From Candidatus Zixiibacteriota bacterium (lineage in GTDB: Bacteria; Zixibacteria; MSB-5A5; GN15; FEB-12): a stretch of 7,575 nucleotides of DNA. The notes under the pieces were generated by a model. The model saw nothing but the letters and a program-made list of their open reading frames with translations, was not told the DNA's origin and searched no databases. The position numbers were made by a program, and so were the translations under genes. Of this stretch, positions 1 through 6,085 are shown piece by piece (position 1 is the stretch's first letter; the number at the start of each line of letters is the position of its first letter). The DNA is taken from the NCBI GenBank assembly GCA_016213305.1, contig JACRAV010000109.1, positions 1 to 7,575 on the forward strand, written 5' to 3'.

Positions 1-335
1 ACAATGCCTTTGCCCCAGAATGGTTTTGCCAGCCAATATCCAATTTCGGTTAACCGGTTCTTCTCGTCGATTCTATGCACGCCCACCGCTCCGATTACCC
101 GGCCGCTCGATTTGTCAACGATGGCGAACACAATGTTATGGGCGCGCGTTTTCGGGGCGGGGACCCGGCGCATGAACTCCCGGAAGTCGTCACGGGTGTA
201 GGGGTGGGGAATGTACGTGTACCGCGTGACCTCGCGGCTTTTCAGGTACTGTACCAGGTCGGCCTCATCGGACATTCGGTATGTCCTCAGGATCAGCCGA
301 TCGGTCTCAAAGCGTGGGGATTTTTGCCTTTTCAT
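1..335 (-). CDS. GNAT-family N-acetyltransferase, RimJ/RimL type (N-terminal part, runs off the window)
   Basis: This is a partial minus-strand gene: 111 complete codons are read from the ATG at 335-333 before the window edge, with no stop. The start of the protein, around FETDRLILRTYRMSDEADL (residues 9-27), is the usual opening strand and helix of Acetyltransf_3 proteins. It is followed by a central strand (IVFAIVDKSSGRVIGAVGV, residues 68-86) and the acetyl-CoA-binding motif A region (EIGYWLAKPFWGKGI, residues 97-111), whose WGKG matches the R/Q-x-x-G-x-G/A pyrophosphate loop. The family transfers an acetyl group from acetyl-CoA to an amine, often a protein N-terminus or small metabolite, in the cytosol. 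The substrate cannot be told. A weak GGAG lies about 13 nt upstream of the ATG. The gene is divergent from hutU. Family call is strong; about one third of the protein, including the C-terminal part of the fold, is outside the window. Confidence 0.88.
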   Translation of the reverse strand, partial: MKRQKSPRFETDRLILRTYRMSDEADLVQYLKSREVTRYTYIPHPYTRDDFREFMRRVPAPKTRAHNIVFAIVDKSSGRVIGAVGVHRIDEKNRLTEIGYWLAKPFWGKGI

Positions 336-375
336 ATGCGCTTACCGGCTCCGCTGGCTCCGTCCAAATGATTAT

Positions 376-404
376 TTGACTGGCTCTTAGCGCGGACGTA
401 TATT
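376..404 (+). promoter_or_regulatory. sigma70-type promoter for hutU
   Basis: TTGACT (376-381) and TATATT (399-404) are separated by exactly 17 nt, each matching the housekeeping consensus at 5 of 6 positions. Transcription would begin near 411, giving a leader of about 19 nt before the hutU ATG at 430. I see no clear operator palindrome overlapping the boxes, so histidine- or urocanate-dependent control cannot be read from the sequence. Confidence 0.75.
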
Positions 405-429
405 GCCGCGACAACGAGGGAAGGAAAGT

Positions 430-2085
430 ATGAAATCACGGCCCGTCAAGGCCGCGCGCGGTCAAAAATTATCATGCAAAGGATGGCACCAGGAGGCCGC
501 CCTGCGCATGATCAGCAATAATCTTGACGCCGAAGTCGCCGAGAAACCGGAAGAATTGATCGTTTATGGCGGCTCCGGCAAGGCGGCCCGCAATTGGGCG
601 TCGTTTGACGCCATCGTCAAATCCCTCAAATCGCTCGACAACGACGAGACCCTGCTGGTCCAGTCGGGGAAGCCGGTCGGCATCTTCCGCACCCACGAAT
701 ACGCGCCGCGGGTGCTCATCGCCAATTCGCATCTGGTTCCGCGCTGGGCGACCTGGGAGAAGTTTCGCCAGCTCGAAAAGCTGGGACTCATCATGTATGG
801 CCAGATGACTGCCGGCAGTTGGATTTATATCGGCAGTCAGGGGATTATTCAGGGGACATACGAGACGCTTCACTCCGTCGGAGAAAAACATTTCGGTGGT
901 GATCTGACCGGGCGCTGGCTGTTGACCGGCGGGATGGGCGGGATGGGCGGCGCTCAGCCGCTGGCGGCGACCATGGCCGGGGCCTCGGCATTGGTGGTCG
1001 AGATCGATGAGGCGCGGATCAATCGCCGGATCGCGATCGGGCTATGCGATGTCAAGGTGAAAACGCTCGACAAGGCGATCAAGCTGATCAAGGATCACAA
1101 TAAGGCGCGCCAACCGGTGTCGATCGGTCTGGTGGGGAATTGCGCCGAAGTATTTCCGGAAATTTTCCGACGCGGCATTATCCCGGATATTGTCACCGAC
1201 CAGACCTCGGCCCACGACGAGTTGAACGGGTACATCCCCGAAGGGCTGACGGTTGCCGAGGCGATGCGGCTTCGCAAGGCCGACCCCAAGACGTATATCC
1301 GGCGGGCGTATGAGTCGATCGTCCAGCACTGTGACGCTATGATCAAATTCCAGAAAGCCGGATCGGTTGTATTCGATTACGGCAACAACATTCGCGGTCA
1401 GGCCGAAATCGGCGGGCTTCGCACCGCTTTTTCATTCCCCGGATTTGTCCCTGAATATATCCGACCGCTCTTCTGCGAAGGGCGGGGGCCTTTCCGTTGG
1501 GTGGCGCTGTCGGGCGATCCGGCGGACATTGCGGTCACCGATGACCTGATCCTTTCCCATTTCAAGCAGAATGCAGGGCTGGTCCGGTGGATCAAACAGG
1601 CGCGCGAGAAAGTCCCGTTCCAGGGACTGCCCGCCCGTGTCTGCTGGCTCGGATACGGCGAACGGGCTGAGTTCGGCGACATTATCAACAGCTATGTCAA
1701 AAGCGGGAAGATTTCGGCGCCGATCGTAATCGGACGCGATCATCTGGATTGCGGCTCGGTTGCCTCGCCCAATCGCGAGACGGAAGGGATGATCGACGGC
1801 TCCGACGCCATTGCCGACTGGCCACTTCTGAACGGACTGCTGAACACGGCGTCGGGAGCCAGCTGGGTGTCGATTCACCACGGTGGCGGAGTCGGGATTG
1901 GCAATTCAATTCACGCGGGTATGGTGGTCGTGGCCGACGGGACCAAGGAGATGGCGCTCCGGTTGAACCGGGTATTGACCAATGATCCCGGGACGGGGAT
2001 TATGCGTCACGCCGACGCCGGCTATAAAGACGCGCTTGGGTGCGCCAAGAAGAACAAGATCAAGCTTCCGATGATTAACGGATAA
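430..2085 (+). CDS. hutU: Urocanate hydratase (urocanase)
   Basis: Urocanase uses tightly bound NAD+ as an electrophile to hydrate trans-urocanate to 4-imidazolone-5-propanoate, the second step of histidine degradation, in the cytosol as a homodimer. The 551-residue product is full length for the family. Residues 166-177 (TGGMGGMGGAQP) form the glycine-rich NAD+-binding turn. The signature FQGLPARVCWLGYGER (397-412) carries Cys405, equivalent to the essential cysteine (Cys410 in the Pseudomonas enzyme). Other typical blocks are GQMTAGSWIYIGSQGIIQGT and TDQTSAHDELNGYIPEG. I chose the ATG at 430: a purine-rich ribosome site (GAGGGAAGGAAAG) ends just before it, and the in-frame TTG at 403 lies inside the promoter -10 box. 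hutI follows after 21 nt in the same frame. No truncation or missing catalytic residue was seen. Confidence 0.97.
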   Translation: MKSRPVKAARGQKLSCKGWHQEAALRMISNNLDAEVAEKPEELIVYGGSGKAARNWASFDAIVKSLKSLDNDETLLVQSGKPVGIFRTHEYAPRVLIANSHLVPRWATWEKFRQLEKLGLIMYGQMTAGSWIYIGSQGIIQGTYETLHSVGEKHFGGDLTGRWLLTGGMGGMGGAQPLAATMAGASALVVEIDEARINRRIAIGLCDVKVKTLDKAIKLIKDHNKARQPVSIGLVGNCAEVFPEIFRRGIIPDIVTDQTSAHDELNGYIPEGLTVAEAMRLRKADPKTYIRRAYESIVQHCDAMIKFQKAGSVVFDYGNNIRGQAEIGGLRTAFSFPGFVPEYIRPLFCEGRGPFRWVALSGDPADIAVTDDLILSHFKQNAGLVRWIKQAREKVPFQGLPARVCWLGYGERAEFGDIINSYVKSGKISAPIVIGRDHLDCGSVASPNRETEGMIDGSDAIADWPLLNGLLNTASGASWVSIHHGGGVGIGNSIHAGMVVVADGTKEMALRLNRVLTNDPGTGIMRHADAGYKDALGCAKKNKIKLPMING

Positions 2086-2106
2086 CCTCGCAATTTCCAT
2101 AATTTC

Positions 2107-3381
2107 ATGTCCCCGATCAAAAAAGCCACCCTGCTCATCAAGAATATCGGGCAGTTGATCACCATGGAGGGAGACGGTCCCCGCCGCGGTCCGGCCATGC
2201 GCGAGCTTGGCATGATCGAGCACGGCGGCGTGGCGGTGGCCGGAGAAGAAATTCTCGCGGTCGGAAATTCAGACGATGTCGAAGGGAAATCGCCGCTCGC
2301 CCACGGGTGCAAAATTATCGACGCCCAGGGAGCGGTGGTCACTCCGGGGCTGATCGACGCCCACACCCATCCGGTGTTCGGCATGACCCGCGAGAAAGAA
2401 TTCGAGATGCGTCTTGAAGGCAAGACCTACATGGAAATCGCCGAAGCCGGAGGTGGAATCAGGGCCTCGGTGCGGGATCTGCGGGAGACGCCTGCGGAAA
2501 TCCTTCAGGAGAAGACACTCCGCCGGTATGATCGCCTGCTCGCGCACGGCATCACGACCATTGAAGCCAAATCGGGGTACGGGCTTTCCACCGACGCTGA
2601 AATCAAGTCGCTCAAGATTATCCAGGACCTGCACGGGCATCACCCGCTGGAAGTGATTCCCACTTTCTTGGGAGCGCATGAAGTCCCCGATGAGTTTAGA
2701 AACAAGCGCGACGCATACATCGACCTCATTATTAATGAAATGATTCCGGCCGTGACCACCGAACAGTTGGCCGAGTTCTCGGATGTCTTCTGCGAGGAGG
2801 GGGTGTTCAGTATTGAGGAGTCGCGGCGTATCCAGCAGGCCGCCGCCAAGGCCGGACTCAAATTGAAGTTCCATGCCGACGAGCTGAAAGACACCGGCGG
2901 AGCGGAACTGGCGGTGTCGATGAACGCGATTTCCGCCGACCATCTCATGTATATCTCAGAATCGGGCATCAGAGCGATGGCTCAGTCGAATACGGTGGCG
3001 GTACTTCTGCCGGGAACCAGTTTTTCGCTGGGTGGTAAGCAGTATGCGCCGGCGCGGCGGATGATCGAGGCCGGTGTGACGGTCGCTCTGTCCACCGATT
3101 GCAACCCCGGTTCCAGTTGCACCGAATCGCTGGCGATGATCGTCACGCTGGCGGCGTTACATCTGAAAATGACCGCCGCGGAAAGTATCTCGGCCGTGAC
3201 CGTGAACGCCGCCATAGCGAGTGACCGCGCCGACCGCCGCGGACCGCTTGCGCCGGGCACACAGGCGGATCTGGTCGTGTGGGCCATGGCCGATTATCGC
3301 GAACTCCCGTATCATTACGGCGTGAATCTGGCCACCCGGGTGATCAAACGGGGTAAAGTTGTTGTTGGGAACACAAAGTGA
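2107..3381 (+). CDS. hutI: Imidazolonepropionase
   Basis: This amidohydrolase opens the imidazolone ring of 4-imidazolone-5-propanoate to N-formimino-L-glutamate, using one bound metal (Zn or Fe); it is the step after urocanase. The 424-residue protein is slightly long but normal. Metal and catalytic residues sit where expected: H86 and H88 in DAHTHPVF, H256 and E259 in FHADE, H279 in SADHL and D331 in STDCNPGS. Their spacing closely matches Bacillus HutI (H80, H82, H249, D324). EAKSGYGLS and FLGAHEVP are further family blocks. The ATG at 2107 is the first start codon in frame after the hutU stop at 2083-2085, and the N-terminus it gives (LLIKNIGQLIT) is typical. No Shine-Dalgarno is visible before it, so translation may depend on coupling to hutU. 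The stop overlaps the next gene by 4 nt. Confidence 0.97.
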   Translation: MSPIKKATLLIKNIGQLITMEGDGPRRGPAMRELGMIEHGGVAVAGEEILAVGNSDDVEGKSPLAHGCKIIDAQGAVVTPGLIDAHTHPVFGMTREKEFEMRLEGKTYMEIAEAGGGIRASVRDLRETPAEILQEKTLRRYDRLLAHGITTIEAKSGYGLSTDAEIKSLKIIQDLHGHHPLEVIPTFLGAHEVPDEFRNKRDAYIDLIINEMIPAVTTEQLAEFSDVFCEEGVFSIEESRRIQQAAAKAGLKLKFHADELKDTGGAELAVSMNAISADHLMYISESGIRAMAQSNTVAVLLPGTSFSLGGKQYAPARRMIEAGVTVALSTDCNPGSSCTESLAMIVTLAALHLKMTAAESISAVTVNAAIASDRADRRGPLAPGTQADLVVWAMADYRELPYHYGVNLATRVIKRGKVVVGNTK

Positions 3382-3869
3382 GAACGACCGCCGTATCAAG
3401 TTTTCTGGCCGCCTGCGTCATAGTGAGTATGGCCGGGTGCATCTATACTTTCAACCCCAAGGGGAAATCAGACATCAAGACGCTGGCGGTGGAGCCGTTC
3501 GATAACCGGACCTCCGAATACGGGTTGTCGGACCGTCTCACCACCATCGTCATCGACGCCTTCATCAAAGACGGCTCGATGCGCATTGTGCCGGCCGACA
3601 AGGCGGACGCCGTCCTCCACGGCGTGCTGACCGGATATGCGCGACAAGTGGTGGCGTTCGACACCACCGATCAGGTCTCCCAGTACAAAGTGGTGCTGAC
3701 CTGTGAAGTCACCCTGAAGACCACCAAGGATGATTCCACGCTCTGGACGCAGACGATGACGCAGGAAGGGGTCTATCTGGCCGCCGACGAAACCGAAGAA
3801 CAGGGGCAGCAACGAGCCGGCGAACATCTGGTCGAGGCGGTGCTGACCAAGACGACCAAAGACTGGTAG
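3378..3869 (+). CDS. lptE: LptE-like LPS-assembly lipoprotein
   Basis: LptE is an outer-membrane lipoprotein that plugs and assembles the LptD barrel, which inserts lipopolysaccharide into the outer leaflet. The 163-residue product has a Sec signal with hydrophobic core (about residues 5-19) and a lipobox SMAGC with lipidated Cys21. The mature part follows the divergent LptE pattern of non-proteobacterial diderms: IKTLAVEPFDNRTSEYGL, then LTTIVIDAFIKDG, then ADAVLHGVLTGYARQVVAFD and YKVVLTCEVTLKTTKDDSTLWTQ as beta strands. The GTG start overlaps the hutI stop (GTGA), with a GGGA ribosome site 7 nt upstream inside hutI. This start gives a correct signal peptide; the next ATG (3429) would lack one. 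Co-translation with hutI is odd for an envelope gene. The lptE assignment rests on remembered family pattern and could be a related secretin-pilot-like lipoprotein. Confidence 0.8.
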   Translation: MRTTAVSSFLAACVIVSMAGCIYTFNPKGKSDIKTLAVEPFDNRTSEYGLSDRLTTIVIDAFIKDGSMRIVPADKADAVLHGVLTGYARQVVAFDTTDQVSQYKVVLTCEVTLKTTKDDSTLWTQTMTQEGVYLAADETEEQGQQRAGEHLVEAVLTKTTKDW

Positions 3870-3880
3870 CCCGAAACCCA

Positions 3881-3910
3881 TTGACAGCCGACCGTCAACT
3901 CATGTATGTT
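3881..3910 (+). promoter_or_regulatory. Probable sigma70-type promoter before the PorV-like gene
   Basis: A perfect TTGACA (3881-3886) is followed after 18 nt by TATGTT (3905-3910), 4 of 6 to the -10 consensus. It lies just after the lptE-like stop at 3869 and would start transcripts near 3917, giving a very short leader before the ATG at 3926. It suggests the envelope pair can be transcribed apart from the hut genes. The -10 box is mediocre. Confidence 0.5.
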
Positions 3911-3925
3911 CGAATGAGAACCGCT

Positions 3926-4867
3926 ATGAAGTACTTCAGCACAATTGCCGCCCTCATCTGCTTAGTAGTCGTGGTCGCGGCCGATCGCGCCGAGGCCATC
4001 AATTCCCAGGCCGGCACCTCCGCCTTTTCGTTTCTGAAGATCGATGTCGGCGCCCGTGCCGTCGGCATGGGAGGGGCGTTCACCGGTCTGGCCGACGATG
4101 AGGCCTCGCTGTACTACAACCCGTCGGGGATTGCCGCTCTCGAGGGGAACCGGGTGATTTTCACTTATCATAACTATGTCGCCGATCTTCAATCCGGATT
4201 TCTCGGATACATCCGCCCGGTCAGTCCGACCCGCCGGATCGGTCTGTCGCTCAGCTATCTTAATTACGGCGATTTTGTCCAGACGGATCTAAGCGGCAAT
4301 ATCACTGGCAAGTTTTCCGGCGGCGACCTGCTGATAGGGGTCAGTTTCGCCGAGCAGAAGACCGAACGGATCGCTTACGGCGGCACGCTCAAATTCATTT
4401 ACGAAAAGGTGCAGAGCTATTCCGCAACCGGCGTGGCGGTCGATCTGGGCGCAAAATATGTATCCGATCGCGGCCGCTGGGGCGGCGGACTGTCGATTTT
4501 GAACCTCGGAACGCAGTTGTCGGCGCTCGGGACGGACAAGGACCGGCTCCCGCTGATGTTTCGTCTCGGGGGCTTTGCCAAACCGCGCGATCTCGATCTT
4601 TTGCTGGTGGGGGATATGATTTTTCCGGCCCATGACGCCGTCGCCTTCGCGCTCGGCGCCGAGTATCTCGATCTCAAGCCGCTCTTTCTGCGACTGGGAT
4701 GGAACAGTTTTGGTAAGAACTATCGCGCCTATGATTCCAAAGATAAAGTCGCCGGACTCTCATTCGGTTTCGGTGTGGACTACAAGCGATGGCAGATCTC
4801 CTATGCCTACACGCCGTCGGCCGATCTCGGCAGTAGCCATCGCATAACTCTGGCGGGGGGGATTTGA
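3926..4867 (+). CDS. PorV/PorQ-family outer-membrane beta-barrel protein
   Basis: The 313-residue protein has a Sec signal peptide (MKYF, hydrophobic core about residues 6-19, likely cleavage after AEA at residue 24). It is followed by the family's conserved N-terminal block: AGTSAFSFLKIDVGARAVGM, then GGAFTGLADDEASLYYNPSG (residues 29-68). The rest alternates aromatic and glycine-rich strands (for example FLGYIRPV, IGLSLSYLNYGDF, DLLIGVSFAEQ, LFLRLGWNSFG, WQISYAYTPS), as in a FadL-like outer-membrane barrel. In Bacteroidota, PorV is the type IX secretion shuttle, but the wider family occurs in many FCB bacteria without that system, so the specific role is open. Starts at 3881 (TTG), 3902 and 3914 are also in frame. 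I chose 3926 because it gives a clean signal peptide and lies downstream of the predicted transcription start. The stop overlaps a possible TTG start (4864) of the next gene. Confidence 0.87.
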   Translation: MKYFSTIAALICLVVVVAADRAEAINSQAGTSAFSFLKIDVGARAVGMGGAFTGLADDEASLYYNPSGIAALEGNRVIFTYHNYVADLQSGFLGYIRPVSPTRRIGLSLSYLNYGDFVQTDLSGNITGKFSGGDLLIGVSFAEQKTERIAYGGTLKFIYEKVQSYSATGVAVDLGAKYVSDRGRWGGGLSILNLGTQLSALGTDKDRLPLMFRLGGFAKPRDLDLLLVGDMIFPAHDAVAFALGAEYLDLKPLFLRLGWNSFGKNYRAYDSKDKVAGLSFGFGVDYKRWQISYAYTPSADLGSSHRITLAGGI

Positions 4868-4869
4868 AG

Positions 4870-5331
4870 ATGTTGTTCAAACGATGGATCATCCTGATAG
4901 TGGCGCCGATGGCCATGTTTGCGTCGGCCGGGTGCGGCGACGGCAACGAGGCCGATCCGAGACAGGTGGTCATCTCCCTGTTCGGCGCGATGGAGAAAAA
5001 CGATAAAGCCGCGCTGGCCCACATGCTCGATCTGATCGAACTGATGAAAACCACCGAGCAGGACTATGCCTTAAGCGGCGACACCGCCCGGGTCTGGACC
5101 AACCCGCAGGAAATTCTTGATGACCTTACCGAAGATGGTCGGACCAAGCAACGCTGGTTTTCGTATCAGCGGATTGTCAATAATGCCCAGGTATTCGGCG
5201 AGACCGCGTCGGTGGAAGTCACGTTTGTTGACAAAGCGAACTCAAAAGGGTACCGCACCAAGTTCGGCGTCCACATGATCGACGGTCGCTGGAAGATTTA
5301 CAGTTTCAAAACCACCCAAGGCGAGAGCTGA
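4870..5331 (+). CDS. Small lipoprotein, NTF2-like/DUF4878-like
   Basis: This 153-residue predicted lipoprotein has a basic start (MLFKRW), a hydrophobic stretch at residues 7-19 and a lipobox ASAGC with Cys22. The mature part opens with DPRQVVISLFGAMEKNDKAALAHML, the amphipathic first helices seen in NTF2-like/DUF4878 lipoproteins. It ends in three likely strands: SYQRIVNNAQVFG, ASVEVTFVDK and KFGVHMIDGRWKIYSF. The terminal GRWKIYSF is typical of that cone-shaped fold. No catalytic motif is evident and the function is unknown. The ATG at 4870 follows a run of seven Gs (4855-4861) that can act as a ribosome site. A TTG at 4864 overlapping the PorV-like stop by 4 nt is the alternative and adds two residues. 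The tight spacing indicates co-transcription and perhaps an envelope role shared with the barrel protein. Fold assignment is by pattern only. Confidence 0.75.
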   Translation: MLFKRWIILIVAPMAMFASAGCGDGNEADPRQVVISLFGAMEKNDKAALAHMLDLIELMKTTEQDYALSGDTARVWTNPQEILDDLTEDGRTKQRWFSYQRIVNNAQVFGETASVEVTFVDKANSKGYRTKFGVHMIDGRWKIYSFKTTQGES

Positions 5332-5355
5332 GCCGCCGGGAGTGCGTGCGGTGAG

Positions 5356-5448
5356 GTCGCCCTTCGACTTCGCACAGGGCGACGTCTTCAGTTTCATAGA
5401 GAAGAACCCGAACCAAGCGAAGTAGTTCTGTCGAGCAAACAGTCGAAG
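5356..5448. repeat. Intergenic region with several inverted repeats
   Basis: Several short arms pair with one another. GTCGCCC (5356-5362) pairs with GGGCGAC (5377-5383). CTTCGACT (5362-5369) pairs with AGTCGAAG (5441-5448). ACTTCGC (5367-5373) pairs with GCGAAGT (5417-5423). AGAAC (5402-5406) pairs with GTTCT (5425-5429). Some arms overlap, so alternative folds compete. There is no T tract and no convincing coding frame. It may be a non-autonomous palindromic repeat element, or the 3' trailer of the preceding operon. Confidence 0.45.
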
Positions 5449-5450
5449 CT

Positions 5451-5475
5451 GGCGGAACCGCTAAAGGGTTCCGCC
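5451..5475. repeat. Palindromic hairpin, GGCGGAACC type
   Basis: GGCGGAACC (5451-5459) and GGTTCCGCC (5467-5475) form a perfect 9-bp stem with a 7-nt loop. It lies 19 nt upstream of the rhodanese ATG and has no T tract, so it is not a classic terminator. A palindrome with the same GGAACC/GGTTCC core occurs at 7534-7560. Confidence 0.6.
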
Positions 5476-5494
5476 CTACCGCAGAGTCTTACTC

Positions 5495-5851
5495 ATGTCC
5501 TCTGAATCCCCTGTCCCATCCATAACCGTCCAGGAACTTCGCCAAAAGGAAATGGCTGGCGAGCGGTTTTTCTTGCTGGATGTCCGCACCGAGGGGGAAT
5601 TTGTGGCCGGGCATCTGGGGTTCACCAGCGCCCTCGTTCCGCACGGCACCCTTCCCGAACATCTGGACAAGCTACCGTCCGACAAGGAGATGCCCATATA
5701 CAACTTCTGCCGGTCGGGGCGGCGGAGTGCTGGGACCACACAGTATTTGCGGTCTTTGGGTTATGTCCGGGCGTACAATGTGACCGGGGGGATACTCGCT
5801 TGGGTCAGAGCAGGTTACGAGATCACAAGCGGGGTGGGCGGGCATTGGTGA
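5495..5851 (+). CDS. Single-domain rhodanese-like sulfurtransferase
   Basis: The 118-residue protein is one complete rhodanese domain with no signal peptide, so it is probably cytosolic. Such proteins carry sulfur as a cysteine persulfide and pass it to thiophilic acceptors; the physiological partner is unknown. Recognisable parts are the N-terminal strand-helix (ITVQELRQKE), FLLDVRTEGEFVAGHL (CH2A-like, residues 26-41), and the active-site loop FCRSGRRSAG with Cys72 in a CxxGxR arrangement. The C-terminal YNVTGGILAWVRAGYE (residues 94-109) is the CH2B-like end of the fold. The segment after GHL (GFTSALVPHGTL) departs from the usual PGAINIP but keeps its length. Only a weak ribosome site (GCAGAG, 5481-5486) precedes the ATG. 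It sits alone between a palindrome-rich region and a terminator, probably monocistronic. Confidence 0.9.
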   Translation: MSSESPVPSITVQELRQKEMAGERFFLLDVRTEGEFVAGHLGFTSALVPHGTLPEHLDKLPSDKEMPIYNFCRSGRRSAGTTQYLRSLGYVRAYNVTGGILAWVRAGYEITSGVGGHW

Positions 5852-5873
5852 GGGAGATGGACCAAGAAATACG

Positions 5874-5901
5874 TTGCATAATGGGTAAATTGTACTATAT
5901 A
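5874..5901 (+). promoter_or_regulatory. Possible promoter for a small transcript
   Basis: TTGCAT (5874-5879, 3 of 6 to consensus) and TATATA (5896-5901, 4 of 6) are spaced by 16 nt in a locally AT-rich patch, just after the rhodanese stop. A start near 5908 would give a transcript of about 90 nt ending at the terminator at 5999. Evidence is modest: the -35 is poor and other registers exist. Confidence 0.3.
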
Positions 5902-5907
5902 TAAAGC

Positions 5908-5999
5908 AACGACGATGCCCTGTTCAGCGGGGTGTCTGTGAAGGATTTTTGGGACTGTGTCCCCATTCTAACCCTCCCGTAACGGCGAGGGTTTTTTTT
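5908..5999 (+). ncRNA. Candidate structured small RNA (or structured 3' trailer of the rhodanese mRNA)
   Basis: Within about 90 nt there are three successive hairpins. GATGCCC (5914-5920) pairs with GGGTGTC (5930-5936) using two G-U pairs. GGGAC (5951-5955) pairs with GTCCC (5959-5963) around a TGT loop. The third is the terminator stem at 5970-5993. The region has no credible coding frame. A promoter-like patch lies just upstream, which would make it an independent sRNA. If that promoter is not real it is simply the trailer of the rhodanese transcript. I do not recognise it as any known RNA class. Confidence 0.25.
5970..5999 (+). terminator. Intrinsic terminator
   Basis: AACCCTC (5970-5976) pairs with GAGGGTT (5987-5993). 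It continues as CCG/CGC-type pairing across a single bulged C at 5986 to a TAA loop, and is followed by eight Ts (5992-5999). It ends rightward transcription from the rhodanese gene or the candidate small RNA and separates them from the lipoprotein pair. Confidence 0.88.
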
Positions 6000-6085
6000 G
6001 CACATGACCGATCATAAGATCGTGTTATGGATAACGGGACTTCCGCGCGGGATCTCAAGGCGAGGAACGCGACCGGAACAATATT

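Noticed and set aside
75..371. Plus-strand open frame of 98 codons at the left edge
   Set aside because: It lies opposite the GNAT gene, whose minus-strand translation has clear family motifs; the plus-strand product resembles nothing.
403..429. Alternative TTG start of hutU adding nine residues
   Set aside because: The TTG lies within the -10 box of the predicted promoter, and a good ribosome site precedes the ATG at 430.
2269..2943. Minus-strand open frame of 224 codons opposite hutI
   Set aside because: hutI is unambiguous here; long antisense frames are expected in GC-rich genes, and this product shows no domain pattern.
3881..3925. Earlier starts (TTG 3881, ATG 3902, ATG 3914) of the PorV-like gene
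   Set aside because: They overlap or precede the promoter boxes or predicted transcription start and extend the signal peptide n-region unnaturally.
5356..5475. Integron attC site or CRISPR-like array
   Set aside because: No attC core (GTTRRRY/RYYYAAC) ends are seen and there is no regular repeat-spacer periodicity; arms differ from each other.
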